From Rhodobacterales bacterium HKCCE2091 (GTDB lineage Bacteria > Pseudomonadota > Alphaproteobacteria > Rhodobacterales > Rhodobacteraceae): 64,000 nucleotides of DNA. Below are positions 36,131-44,971 of this stretch, in pieces (within the stretch, counting starts at the first letter, position 1; every line of letters begins with the position of its first letter). The notes below the pieces were generated by a model, which saw nothing but the letters and a program-made list of their open reading frames with translations, was not told the DNA's origin and searched no databases. The DNA lies in the NCBI GenBank assembly GCA_015689685.1, contig WVSL01000011.1, forward strand, positions 51,650 to 115,649, given 5' to 3'. The position numbers and the translations under genes are program-made.

Positions 36131-37906
36131 TCAGCCGGCCGCCTTTTCCAGGACGTAGGTGCCCGGTGCATCGCCAAGCGGTTCGAATCCCGCGACTTCT
36201 CCGGGGGTGCGGGCCGGGACCATCGCGCCGGACCGCGGCGCGATCCAGCGTTCCCACATCGGCCACCACGATCCCTGGTTGTAGGTCGCGCTCTCGCGCC
36301 ACTCCTCGGGCGTGCCGCTGACGAAGGTGTTGGTGTAGTGGCCGTACTTCTTCTTGGTCGGCGGGTTCACGATTCCCGCGATGTGGCCCGACTCGGACAG
36401 GATGAAGGTCTTGTCCTTCGACGCGAACTGCACGAGCCCGCGGTAGACGTCGGGCCAGGCCGCGATGTGGTCGGTCTCGCAGGCGATCGAGCAGACCGGC
36501 AGCGTGACGTCGGACAGCGACAGGGTCTCGCCCAGGATCTGCAGCTCGCCGAGCGCCAGCTTGTTGCCCTGGCAGAGATCGCGCAGGTACTGCACCGCCA
36601 TCCGGCCCGGCAGGTTGGTCGAATCGCCGTTCCAGAACAGCAGGTCGAAGGCGGGCGGCGCCTCGCCCATCATGTAGCTGCGGACGGCGGGCCCGTAGAC
36701 GAGGTCGTTGGCGCGCAGGAAGCTGAAGGTCCGCGACATGAGGTGGCTGCCGAGTATGCCCTCGGAGGTCACCTGCCGCTCGATCGCGTCGACGAAATCG
36801 TCGTCGAGGAACGGCGTGAACTCCCCCTGCTCCGAGAAATCGGTGAGCGCGGTGAAGAAGGTCGCGGACTTGATCGAGTTGTCCTTGCGCTTCTTCAGGA
36901 GCGACAGCACCGCCGCCAGCGTCGTTCCCGCGATGCAGTAGCCGATCGCGTTGATCTGCTTCTCGCCGGTGATCGCCTTCGCGGTCGCGATGGCTTCGAG
37001 ATAGCCCTTCTCGACGTAGTCATCGAGGCTGGTGTCGGCATAGCTCGTGTCGGGGTTCTTCCAGCTCACGACGAAGAGCGTGTAGCCCTGGTCCACGATC
37101 CACCGGATCAGGCTGTTGCTCTCTTTCAGATCGAGAATGTAGAACTTGTTGATCCAGGGCGGTAACACGACGATGGGGGTGCGATGCACCTGTTCCGTGG
37201 TCGGCGCGAACTGGATCAGCTCCATCATCTCGTTGCGGAACACGACCGAGCCCTTGGCGGTGCCGATGTTCTGGCCGAGCGTGAACGCCTCGGGGTCCGA
37301 CAGGGTCGGCAGGATCGCGCCCCGGTTTGCCTCGATGTCGCGGACGAGGTTCTCCAGCCCCTGCACGAGGCTCGCCCCGTCGGTCTCCACCGCGCGTTCC
37401 AGCGCGTCGGGATTGGTGGCGAGGAAGTTCGTCGGCGCGAACAGGTCGATGATCTGGCGGGCGAAGAACTCCACCCGCTGCTTGTCGCGCGGCGGCAGGT
37501 TGTCGAGATCGGCAATGGCGCGTTCGATCGCCTGGGCCGAGATCAGGTACTGCTGCTTGATGAAGTTGAAATAGGGGTGCGACTTCCACATCGGGTTCTG
37601 GAAGCGCTTGTCCTCGGGCCCGTCATCCTCGGGCGCGTGCAGACTGCCGCGGGCCAGTTCCTGCTGCGCTTCCATGAAGTGGGTCAGCGCCTCGCCCCAG
37701 TATTGGACCTGGTTCTCCATCAGCTTGGCCGGATTGGTCATCATCTCGTGCCAGTATGCCATCCCGGCCTTCATGTAGAGCTCCGGCCCCGGCCCCTCGA
37801 GACCGGCATCCGACGCGGGCCTGGAACTCAGCGCCGTCACCATGCGCTGCGACAGTTCCTCCATCTTCGCGAGGTTCGCGCTCAGACGGTCCAGGTTCTC
37901 TCCCAT
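36131..37906 (-). CDS. phaC: class I poly(3-hydroxyalkanoate) synthase
   Basis: A 591-residue polymerase linking hydroxyacyl-CoA into PHA on granules. The lipase-like box is GYCIAGTT with catalytic C324; the Asp is in CETDHIAAWPDVY and the His in LSESGHIAGIVNPP. The N-terminal domain includes PYFNFIKQQYLI. Start is the ATG at 37906: GGAGGGGAGG lies eight bases upstream, while the in-frame ATG at 37936 has a poorer site. Divergent from phaZ across 152 bp. A complete CTGC-N3-GCAG site is not seen in that divergent region. Confidence 0.96.
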   Translation of the reverse strand: MGENLDRLSANLAKMEELSQRMVTALSSRPASDAGLEGPGPELYMKAGMAYWHEMMTNPAKLMENQVQYWGEALTHFMEAQQELARGSLHAPEDDGPEDKRFQNPMWKSHPYFNFIKQQYLISAQAIERAIADLDNLPPRDKQRVEFFARQIIDLFAPTNFLATNPDALERAVETDGASLVQGLENLVRDIEANRGAILPTLSDPEAFTLGQNIGTAKGSVVFRNEMMELIQFAPTTEQVHRTPIVVLPPWINKFYILDLKESNSLIRWIVDQGYTLFVVSWKNPDTSYADTSLDDYVEKGYLEAIATAKAITGEKQINAIGYCIAGTTLAAVLSLLKKRKDNSIKSATFFTALTDFSEQGEFTPFLDDDFVDAIERQVTSEGILGSHLMSRTFSFLRANDLVYGPAVRSYMMGEAPPAFDLLFWNGDSTNLPGRMAVQYLRDLCQGNKLALGELQILGETLSLSDVTLPVCSIACETDHIAAWPDVYRGLVQFASKDKTFILSESGHIAGIVNPPTKKKYGHYTNTFVSGTPEEWRESATYNQGSWWPMWERWIAPRSGAMVPARTPGEVAGFEPLGDAPGTYVLEKAAG

Positions 37907-38058
37907 GACATGGTCCTCCCCTCCTGCCGTGCTCATACCTTGAATTTTCCTCCCGCATGCTGCAATTCCATTCTACGCGACGCCGAGGTGAGGAGGCAAA
38001 GCGACGAAAGGCCCCGGCCCCCTGGTCAGCGGGCCATCCTTTCGGAGTGCGACCAGCG

Positions 38059-39327
38059 ATGCGATACCTGCTCACCTACGACCTGTTCGAGACGATGCGC
38101 GTGACGAACCAGTGGCTCGGCTCCACCGCGCGGGCCATGTGTTCCTACCCTCAACTCGGCATCGTCGCGAACCCCGCCATCCAGATCACCGCCGCCTGGG
38201 GCGAGGTGATGGAACGCAGCTTTGCCCGGATGGTGGCGAAACCGTCCTGGGGGATCGCCTCGATCCCCGGCATCGACGGCCGCGATCACACCGTGTCTGT
38301 CGAGACCGTGGTGGAGCGTCCCTTCGGCGACCTGATTCGGTTCAACGTGCAGGGCCGCCCGCCGACCGGGCGCAAGGTGCTACTGGTCGCTCCGATGTCG
38401 GGGCACTACGCGACGCTCCTGCGCTCCACGGTGGTCAGCCTGCTGCCCGATTGTGACGTCTACATCACCGACTGGCACAACGCGCGCGAGATCCCGGTGA
38501 GCGAGGGCAAGTTCGATATCGAGGACTACACACTCTACATCGTCGAGTTCCTGCGCGCGATGGGGCCGGACACCCACGTCATCGCGGTCTGCCAGCCGGC
38601 GCCGCTGACGCTGGCCGCGGTCGCCTACCTCGCCGAGGAAGACCCGGTCGCGCAGCCCCGGTCGATGACGCTGATCGGCGGGCCGGTGGACCCCGACGCC
38701 GCCGCGACCGACGTGACCGACTTCGGTCAGCGGGTCACGATGGGCCAGCTGGAAAAACTCGTTCTGCAGCGGGTCGGCTTCAAGTACGCGGGCGCGGGCC
38801 GGATGGTCTACCCGGGGCTCCAGCAGCTCACCAGCTTCATGGCGATGAACGCCGATACCCATGCCAAGGCCTTCGCCAACCAGATCCTCGCCGTCGCCAA
38901 GGGCGAAGCGAAGGACGACGACAAGCACAACAAGTTCTACGACGAGTATCTCGCCGTGATGGACATGACGGCGGAATTCTACATGTCCACCGTCGAGCGC
39001 ATCTTCAAGAACCGCGAAATCGCGCGGAATGCCTTCGTGGTGGATGGCAAGCAGGTCGATATCGGCAAGATCACCACGGTCGCGGTCAAGACGGTCGAGG
39101 GCGGCAAGGACGACATCTCGGCCCCCGGCCAGTGCATCGCGGCGCTGAACCTCTGCACCGGCCTGCCGGAATCGAAGAAGGCCAATTACCTCGAACCGAA
39201 CGCGGGCCACTACGGCATCTTCGCGGGGCGGAGCTGGCGGAACAACATCCGTCCGCTGGTGCTGGACTTCATCGACGCCAATAACGAAGGGCCGTCCTTC
39301 GAGGTGAAGGCGATCGCGGCGAAGTAG
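38059..39327 (+). CDS. phaZ: intracellular polyhydroxyalkanoate depolymerase
   Basis: A 422-residue granule-degrading enzyme of the PhaZ1 type, which releases hydroxyalkanoate from native PHA. The lipase-box equivalent is VIAVCQPAPLTL, with a cysteine in place of the usual serine; other family blocks are TDWHNAREIPVSEGKFDIEDY and the C-terminal NAGHYGIFAGRSWRNNI containing the catalytic His. No signal peptide, consistent with action inside the cell. The ATG at 38059 (MRYLLTYDLFE) matches the family. A terminator follows at 39385-39412. Divergent from phaC. Confidence 0.95.
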   Translation: MRYLLTYDLFETMRVTNQWLGSTARAMCSYPQLGIVANPAIQITAAWGEVMERSFARMVAKPSWGIASIPGIDGRDHTVSVETVVERPFGDLIRFNVQGRPPTGRKVLLVAPMSGHYATLLRSTVVSLLPDCDVYITDWHNAREIPVSEGKFDIEDYTLYIVEFLRAMGPDTHVIAVCQPAPLTLAAVAYLAEEDPVAQPRSMTLIGGPVDPDAAATDVTDFGQRVTMGQLEKLVLQRVGFKYAGAGRMVYPGLQQLTSFMAMNADTHAKAFANQILAVAKGEAKDDDKHNKFYDEYLAVMDMTAEFYMSTVERIFKNREIARNAFVVDGKQVDIGKITTVAVKTVEGGKDDISAPGQCIAALNLCTGLPESKKANYLEPNAGHYGIFAGRSWRNNIRPLVLDFIDANNEGPSFEVKAIAAK

Positions 39328-39384
39328 GCTGCGAGCCTGCGTCCTTGGTGCGTTGCGCGGAATCAAGGCCTAAGGCCGCCGCGC

Positions 39385-39412
39385 ATCGCCGGGCCGCCCC
39401 CGGCCCGGCGAT
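39385..39412 (+). terminator. terminator of phaZ
   Basis: A 12-bp perfect stem (ATCGCCGGGCCG with its complement) and a CCCC loop, followed by CTTTG, lies 57 bp after the stop. The T-tract is weak but the stem is very stable. Confidence 0.7.
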
Positions 39413-39561
39413 CTTTGAAAGCCTTGGACACAGCTTAGAACACTGGCGGATTTGGCTGACATAAAACGCCACAGCGGATTGGTTCGGATCGCCGCGCCGC
39501 GGCCCGTCGATACACGGCTCGGCACATCCGTGGCTGACGACGCGAATGCCGAAGATATTCT

Positions 39562-39586
39562 AGTATTCGCAGGATGAGCGAATACT
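39562..39586. repeat. 9-bp inverted repeat in an AT-richer gap
   Basis: AGTATTCGC and GCGAATACT are separated by seven bases, 32 bp past the end of the hydrolase gene (minus strand). It may be a weak terminator or an operator. The remainder of the 290-bp gap holds no gene. Confidence 0.4.
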
Positions 39587-39617
39587 TGCGGGCCCTTGTG
39601 TCCGAAAAGGGCAACCC

Positions 39618-40364
39618 CTACCCCGCCGCCGCCAGCACCTCTTCCACCCGACCGGTGATCAGCGCAAGGCACCGCTCGTCCGAGAACCGGTGGTCGGCGT
39701 CCTTCACGAGGTCCAGCCGGATATCCGGCCCCTCGACATGCGCCAAAAGCCGCAGGGCGACAGACAGCGCGACATCGGCGTCGGCGGTTCCGTGGAGCAT
39801 CCGGAACGGAACCCCGATCCTGAGCGGGCTGCGCAGGACGAGGTGCCTGCGCCCCTCCTCGATCAACTTCCGCGTGATGATGTAGTCCTCGCCGTATTCC
39901 GACGGCAGCGCGACGCGGCCCGTGCTCGCCATCTCGGCCTTCTGCGCGTCCGAGAACCCGGCCCACATGCTGTCCTCGGTGAAGTCCGGGGCGGCCGCGA
40001 TGGTCACGAGACCCGCCAGCCGCCCGGGCATCCGCTTCGCGGTCAGAAGCGAGATCCACCCGCCCATGGACGAGCCGACCAGCACCTGCGGCCCCTCGGT
40101 CAAAGCCTCGATCGCAGCTGCCGCGTCGTCCGCCCAATCCCCGATGCACCCGTCGGTAAAGGCCTCGGAACTCTGGCCGTGCCCGGAATAGTCGAACCGC
40201 AGGAAGGCGCGGCCCGTGGCTTTCGCCCAGGCTTCGAGATGCAGCGCCTTGGTGCCCTCCTTGTCGGACTTGAACCCGCCGAGGAACACGACACCCGGTC
40301 CCGCGCCTTCCGTGCGGTCGTAGGCGATCCGGCGGCCGGTCGCGGTGGTCAGGAAATCGGTCAT
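39618..40364 (-). CDS. alpha/beta hydrolase
   Basis: A 248-residue serine hydrolase. Nucleophile elbow VLVGSSMGGWISLL, acid LHGTADADVAL and His KDADHRFSDERCL give a complete triad; RFDYSGHGQSSEAF is the oxyanion-side loop. It resembles the carboxylesterase/acyl-thioesterase-like group found in alphaproteobacteria. GGGAGG precedes the ATG by about five bases. It lies 50 bp after the MFS gene on the same strand, so the two probably form an operon. Substrate unknown; proximity to PHA genes is suggestive but not evidence. Confidence 0.88.
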   Translation of the reverse strand: MTDFLTTATGRRIAYDRTEGAGPGVVFLGGFKSDKEGTKALHLEAWAKATGRAFLRFDYSGHGQSSEAFTDGCIGDWADDAAAAIEALTEGPQVLVGSSMGGWISLLTAKRMPGRLAGLVTIAAAPDFTEDSMWAGFSDAQKAEMASTGRVALPSEYGEDYIITRKLIEEGRRHLVLRSPLRIGVPFRMLHGTADADVALSVALRLLAHVEGPDIRLDLVKDADHRFSDERCLALITGRVEEVLAAAG

Positions 40365-40414
40365 GGGCACCTCCCGCGCCCCTGATGCCGCAGCGCCCGC
40401 CGGGAAGGCAAGCG

Positions 40415-41710
40415 TCAGTCGGCGGCGGTCTCCACCTCCGGCAGGCCGAAGGCGACCCAGGCCGCGGCAAGGCTCATCGCCGCGAACCCCGCGACTGCCC
40501 AGACCGCCCCGAGGATCGAGGCGACCGCGCCGAACGCCCCCGACCCCAACAGCAAGATCCCGATCACCGTGTTCGCGACGGCGGTGTAGTCCGCCCGCCT
40601 GTCCTTCGGCGCCATGTCGACGAGGTAGGTCGACCGCCCCTGCCGCACGCCGTGATAGCCGATCATCAGGACGAAAAGCGTCCCCGCCACGACAACCGCA
40701 GAGGAGAACGCGCCCCACAGGGACAGCGCCACGGCCCCTGCAAGGGCCACCGCGCCGAGCACGCCGGACAGGACAAGCACCCAACGGGACGACCGGTCCG
40801 ACAGCCGCCCCCAGACATAGGACGACAGGAACGACGCCAGTGCCGAGGCCAGCACCAGCGCGCCCAGCGCCTCGAACGCGTCGTTCGCCTCCCCCGAGGC
40901 CATCAGCACGAGGAAGGGGGGCGCCAGCGCCGTCGCGGTCAGGAGCCCGCGTGCGACGATGAAGCGGCGAAGCGTGGCGTCCTCCTTCAGGAGCGACAGG
41001 GCCGCGAAGGGGCTTTCGCCCGGCGGATCGGTGGGGTTCGATTCCTCGCTCAGGGTGGAGAACAGCGCCGAGGCCGCGACCCAGAGCGCCCCCGCCGCCG
41101 CGAGTGCCAGCAGCACCAGCGTCATCCGGTCGAGCAGACCGAACATCAGCGCCAGCGCGAACAGGATCACCGCGACCGAAGCCGCGCTCCCCGCCACGCC
41201 CGTCACCGTGCCGCGCCGCGTCCTGGCGACGGTCTTGCCGAGCACGTCCTTGTAGCTGACCGAACAGAGGCTGCGTGCCACCGCCAGCACGGCGAGCAGG
41301 CCGCAGATCACGGCGCCCGCGACGGCGCCCTCCAGCAGCAGCCCCGCCGCCGCGATCCCCGCCGCCGATACGCCCTGCACGAAGCTGCCCGCCGCCCAGA
41401 CCCATTTCCGCTGGCCGAGCGCGTGGATGCGCGCGGCGGTGAAGAGCTGCGGCAGAAGCGCGCCGGCCTCGCGGATCGGGACCAGGAGCCCGATGAAGAT
41501 CGCCGGCGCACCAAGCGCGGTCAGAAGCCAGGACAGGACCAGCTTGGGGTTCACCAGCCCGTCCGCGATCTTGGTCATGGACAGGGACAGGACATGGGTC
41601 AGCGCGTTCTTCGGCTCCGCCGCCGCCGCGGTGTCGGTCAGGGTGTCGGTCGCATCCGCGCCGGTGTCGAACAGAAGCTCGAATGTCTCGTCCGCCAGCC
41701 CGTTCCGCAT
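40415..41710 (-). CDS. MFS transporter
   Basis: A 431-residue membrane protein with about twelve hydrophobic helices in two halves, e.g. LVLSWLLTALGAPAIFIGLLV, GALVLASALASFLSSYVWGR and VAGTLFVLMIGYHGVRQG, separated by a polar centre (STLSEESNPTDPPGESP). The SSYVWGRLSDRSSRW loop resembles the MFS conserved motif between helices 2 and 3 of a half. A cytosolic N-terminal extension of about 50 residues precedes helix 1. GGAGGG lies six bases before the ATG. Cargo unknown. Divergent from thrS over 103 bp. Confidence 0.85.
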   Translation of the reverse strand: MRNGLADETFELLFDTGADATDTLTDTAAAAEPKNALTHVLSLSMTKIADGLVNPKLVLSWLLTALGAPAIFIGLLVPIREAGALLPQLFTAARIHALGQRKWVWAAGSFVQGVSAAGIAAAGLLLEGAVAGAVICGLLAVLAVARSLCSVSYKDVLGKTVARTRRGTVTGVAGSAASVAVILFALALMFGLLDRMTLVLLALAAAGALWVAASALFSTLSEESNPTDPPGESPFAALSLLKEDATLRRFIVARGLLTATALAPPFLVLMASGEANDAFEALGALVLASALASFLSSYVWGRLSDRSSRWVLVLSGVLGAVALAGAVALSLWGAFSSAVVVAGTLFVLMIGYHGVRQGRSTYLVDMAPKDRRADYTAVANTVIGILLLGSGAFGAVASILGAVWAVAGFAAMSLAAAWVAFGLPEVETAAD

Positions 41711-41813
41711 CCGCACCCTCCGTTGACAACGCGCGCCGAGGGGGCCAGATAGCACGGACGCACATACCCGCAACCGGGCGTTTCGTAGGCGCCGAACCGA
41801 CGAGGAGGCCAGG

Positions 41814-43772
41814 ATGGCCACGATCTCCCTCACCTTCCCCGATGGCAATTCGCGCGACTTCGACGCCGGCATCACCCCTGCCGAAGTCGCCGCCGACATC
41901 TCGAAGTCGCTGGCCAAGGCCGCGATCTCCGCCTCCGTCGACGGGAAACACTGGGACCTGCAATGGCCGATCGAGGCCGATGCCCGGATCGCGATCCACA
42001 CGCTGAAGGACGAGGCCCAGGCGCTGGAACTGATCCGCCACGACGCCGCGCATATCATGGCGCGCGCGGTGCAAGCGATCTGGCCCGATACCAAGGTCAC
42101 CATCGGCCCCGTGATCGACAACGGCTTCTACTACGACTTCGACCGCGCCGAGCCGTTCACGCCCGAGGATCTCGGCGTGATCGAGCAGAAGATGCGCGAG
42201 ATCATCAACGCCCGCGACCCGGTCCGCACCGAGGTCTGGGACCGCGCCCGCGCGCGCGCCCACTACGAGGCGAACGGCGAAAGCTACAAGGTCGAGCTCG
42301 TGGACATGATTCCCGACGACGGCCAGCCGATCCGCATGTACTGGCACGGCGACTGGCAGGATCTCTGCCGTGGGCCGCATTTCCAGCACACCGGGCAGGT
42401 GCCTGCCGACGCCTTCAAGCTCATGCGCGTGGCCGGCGCCTACTGGCGCGGCGACTCGAACCGCCCGCAACTTCAGCGGATCTACGGCGTCGCCTTCCGC
42501 AACCGCGACGACCTGAAGGCCCACCTGAACTTTCTCGAGGAAGCCGAGAAGCGCGACCACCGCCGCCTCGGCCGCGAGATGGACCTGTTCCACTTCCAGG
42601 AGGAAGCGCCGGGCATGGTGTTCTGGCATCCCAACGGCTGGCAGATCTACCGCGTGATGGAAGACTACATGCGCCGCAAGCTGACCCATGCGGGCTACAG
42701 GGAAATCAAGACCCCGCAGGTCGTGGACCGCAAGCTCTGGGAAGCCTCCGGCCACTGGGACAAGTACCGCGAAAACATGTTCATCACCGAGATCGACGAG
42801 GAACATGCCAACGAGAAGCGGGTTAACGCGCTGAAGCCGATGAACTGCCCGTGCCACGTGCAGGTCTACAACCAGGGGTTGAAAAGCTACCGCGACCTGC
42901 CGCTGCGGCTGGCCGAGTTCGGCTCCTGCCACCGCTACGAGGCCCACGGCGCGCTGCACGGTCTGATGCGCGTGCGCGGGTTCACCCAGGACGACGCGCA
43001 TATCTTCTGCACCGAGGACCAGATCGAGGCCGAATGCGCGGCCTTCATCGACCTCCTGTCCGGCATCTACCGCGACGCGGGCTTCCCGACCTTCGACATC
43101 AAACTCTCGACCCGGCCGGAGGTGCGCGTGGGCTCCGACGAGGTCTGGGACAAGGCCGAGGCGGCGCTCGAAAAGGCGATCCTCTCGGTCCGCAACGACT
43201 ACGAGATCGACCCGGGCGAAGGCGCGTTCTACGGGCCGAAGCTCGACTTCAAGCTCACCGACGCGATCGGGCGGGAGTGGCAGTGCGGCACCTTCCAGGC
43301 CGACTTCAACCTGCCCGAACGGCTGGACGCGACCTATGTCGGTCCGGACGGCGAGAAGCACCGCCCGGTGATGCTCCACCGCGCCATCCTCGGCTCTTTC
43401 GAGCGCTTCATCGGCATCATGATCGAGAACTACGCCGGCCGGCTTCCCTTCTGGCTTGCGCCGCGCCAGGTCGCCGTGGCCTCGATCGTGTCCGAGGCCG
43501 ACGAGACGGTGCTGAACATCGTCGGCAGGCTGAAGGCCGCCGGGCTCAGGGCCGAGGCCAACATCCGCAACGAGAAGATCAACTTCAAGGTCCGCGAGCT
43601 GTCGCTCGGCAAGGTCCCGGTCATTCTCGCCATCGGCCGGCAGGAGGTCGAGAACGGCACCGCCACTGTCCGCCGCCTGGGCGAGAAGCAGACCACCGTC
43701 ATCCCGGTGGACGAACTCGTGGATATCCTTGTGAACGAAGCGGTGCCGCCGGATCAGCTTCCGGCGGCATAG
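41814..43772 (+). CDS. thrS: threonine--tRNA ligase
   Basis: A 652-residue class II synthetase. Domain order: TGS (residues 1-60, [20 protein letters not shown]), editing domain with the [12 protein letters not shown] metal-like site and [16 protein letters not shown], catalytic core with [14 protein letters not shown] (first zinc ligand Cys), motif 2 [23 protein letters not shown], motif 3 [17 protein letters not shown], and the C-terminal anticodon domain. A GGAGG ribosome site precedes the ATG. The last codons form a 9-bp hairpin (43744-43769) that may act as its terminator. Confidence 0.98.
   Translation: MATISLTFPDGNSRDFDAGITPAEVAADISKSLAKAAISASVDGKHWDLQWPIEADARIAIHTLKDEAQALELIRHDAAHIMARAVQAIWPDTKVTIGPVIDNGFYYDFDRAEPFTPEDLGVIEQKMREIINARDPVRTEVWDRARARAHYEANGESYKVELVDMIPDDGQPIRMYWHGDWQDLCRGPHFQHTGQVPADAFKLMRVAGAYWRGDSNRPQLQRIYGVAFRNRDDLKAHLNFLEEAEKRDHRRLGREMDLFHFQEEAPGMVFWHPNGWQIYRVMEDYMRRKLTHAGYREIKTPQVVDRKLWEASGHWDKYRENMFITEIDEEHANEKRVNALKPMNCPCHVQVYNQGLKSYRDLPLRLAEFGSCHRYEAHGALHGLMRVRGFTQDDAHIFCTEDQIEAECAAFIDLLSGIYRDAGFPTFDIKLSTRPEVRVGSDEVWDKAEAALEKAILSVRNDYEIDPGEGAFYGPKLDFKLTDAIGREWQCGTFQADFNLPERLDATYVGPDGEKHRPVMLHRAILGSFERFIGIMIENYAGRLPFWLAPRQVAVASIVSEADETVLNIVGRLKAAGLRAEANIRNEKINFKVRELSLGKVPVILAIGRQEVENGTATVRRLGEKQTTVIPVDELVDILVNEAVPPDQLPAA
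43744..43769 (+). terminator. hairpin overlapping the thrS stop
   Basis: TGCCGCCGG pairs with CCGGCGGCA across an 8-nt loop within the last nine codons; the following bases (TAGGCTTCTCT) are only moderately T-rich. Confidence 0.45.
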
Positions 43773-43780
43773 GCTTCTCT

Positions 43781-43807
43781 ATCCTGCAAATATTCCCCGC
43801 CGGAGGC
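43781..43807 (+). repeat. 27-bp dispersed intergenic repeat, copy 2
   Basis: Matches copy 1 at 3426-3452 at 26 of 27 bases, in the same orientation. It starts nine bases after the thrS stop codon. Confidence 0.7.
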
Positions 43808-43866
43808 AGCCGCCGAAGGCGGCCGCGGCGGGGCGGGGCCCGATGCCCCGGACCGCCGCGCTTCGT

Positions 43867-44235
43867 TCAGAAATGCGCCTTCTCCTCGTCGGGCCGGCCC
43901 GCCGCGATTCCCATCAGCCCGCCGACGCCGCAGAAGGCGATCGGGAACATCGTCGCCACGTTGAACCCGAAGGCGTGGTACATGCCCGCCGCCGACAAGA
44001 TCAGCAGGATCCCGCCCCAGAGCGCACGGGCCCGCGACATCGCCCCGCCCGCGATCGCGAGCAGCGGCGACAGGATCGCAACCAGCCGCCAGAGCTGCGG
44101 ATCCTCCGCGACGCCCGCGAACTGCCGCACCTCCTCGAACCGCTCGGTGACCTCGACGTAGCCGTAGGCGAAGAAGCCCACGAACATTCCCATGATCCCG
44201 CCGATCAGCCCGAGCGTGAGCGCCGCGTTCCGCAT
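43867..44235 (-). CDS. small integral membrane protein
   Basis: A 122-residue protein with about four hydrophobic segments: residues 5-24 (ALTLGLIGGIMGMFVGFFAY), about 50-65 (LVAILSPLLAIAGGAM), 72-85 and 90-110. The loop between helices 1 and 2 is acidic and would face the periplasm; the tail ends in RPDEEKAHF. I do not recognise a named family beyond a general four-helix membrane protein. It is divergent from the bufferin operon across 307 bp and its start follows a GGAG site. Confidence 0.7.
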   Translation of the reverse strand: MRNAALTLGLIGGIMGMFVGFFAYGYVEVTERFEEVRQFAGVAEDPQLWRLVAILSPLLAIAGGAMSRARALWGGILLILSAAGMYHAFGFNVATMFPIAFCGVGGLMGIAAGRPDEEKAHF

Positions 44236-44542
44236 CTGTCCTGTCTCCGTTTCGCCTCGGATTCGAGATATGCAGCACCCGGCAGGCCGCCAAGATCGCG
44301 CGGCGCGGTGAAACATTCGCCCGGTTTCCCCGCGACGGTCCCGGCGCGCCCCGCGCCCGGCGCTTGACCGAAGCCATGAAAATCAGTCCCTTGGGTCCAC
44401 GGGGGCCGCTCACCGATGCTCACAGGCCCGTGCGGCACGGTCCTGTGATTGGAATGTGAGCGCTCCGCTTCGCTACCTCTGGGGCGTCGCAGGGCAACCT
44501 GCGCATGACGCATGACGACGCGACAAACAGGGAGAAACCGCA
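44236..44542. promoter_or_regulatory. divergent regulatory region upstream of the bufferin operon
   Basis: No gene seen. An 11-bp inverted repeat with one mismatch (CACAGG-c-CCGTG and CACGG-t-CCTGTG) spans 44421-44447. An ECF-like promoter, GCAACC (44494-44499), 16 bp, CGAC (44516-44519), precedes the bufA ATG by 23 bp. Both are inferences from pattern alone. Confidence 0.35.
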
Positions 44543-44896
44543 ATGTCCACTCACGTCAGATCGCTCGCCCTTCTCGGCGCCGCGGCCGCTGCCGTCACCG
44601 CCTACGGCACTACCGATGCCCAGGCACAGGCGCAGGAGAAGTGCTTCGGCGTCAGCCTCGCCGGCGAGAACGACTGCGCCGCCGGTCCCGGCACTACCTG
44701 CGAAGGCACCTCGACCGTCGACTACCAGGGCAACGCCTGGACGCTCGTGCCCGCCGGCACCTGCGCCGACATCGAGTTGCCCGATGGCCGCATGGGCGCG
44801 ACCGAGGACGAGCTGATGGCCGAAGGCTATGCCGGGCTCGCCCGCGACCTGCCGGACGGCACCGACACCGAGGGCCTGCGCCCGGTCGAGATGTAG
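44543..44896 (+). CDS. bufA1: bufferin precursor peptide (BufA1/DUF2282 family)
   Basis: A 117-residue precursor of the DUF2282 class now called bufferins, copper-buffering RiPPs modified by MNIO enzymes. An export signal covers residues 1-31 ([21 protein letters not shown]). The mature core has four cysteines, C34, C45, C53 and C74, in the family pattern [18 protein letters not shown] and VPAGTC; some are the expected oxidation sites. After C74 comes an acidic tail of about 43 residues ([32 protein letters not shown]), longer than I recall for the family. An AGGGAG ribosome site lies about eight bases before the ATG. First gene of bufABC-doxX; a 12-bp hairpin follows. Confidence 0.88.
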   Translation: MSTHVRSLALLGAAAAAVTAYGTTDAQAQAQEKCFGVSLAGENDCAAGPGTTCEGTSTVDYQGNAWTLVPAGTCADIELPDGRMGATEDELMAEGYAGLARDLPDGTDTEGLRPVEM

Positions 44897-44920
44897 GACC
44901 GGTCGCGATCCAGGAACGTG

Positions 44921-44953
44921 CGCGCGCCCCGGTCCCTGCGGCCGGGGCGCGCG
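44921..44953 (+). promoter_or_regulatory. intercistronic hairpin between bufA and bufB
   Basis: A perfect 12-bp stem (CGCGCGCCCCGG with CCGGGGCGCGCG) and 9-nt loop end 18 bases before the bufB ATG, without a T-tract. It could protect the precursor message or attenuate the maturase genes. Confidence 0.7.
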
Positions 44954-44971
44954 AACCCGGGGGGAAGTACC

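Noticed and set aside
36178..36196. GGTTCGAATCCC resembling a tRNA T-loop
   Set aside because: It lies antisense within phaC near the end of the gene, and no acceptor stem or anticodon arm surrounds it.
39618..43379. A 1,253-codon open frame on the minus strand spanning the hydrolase, MFS and thrS regions
   Set aside because: Only its C-terminal 248 residues are a real hydrolase. The rest is antisense to thrS and overlaps the MFS gene in another frame, a GC-bias artefact.
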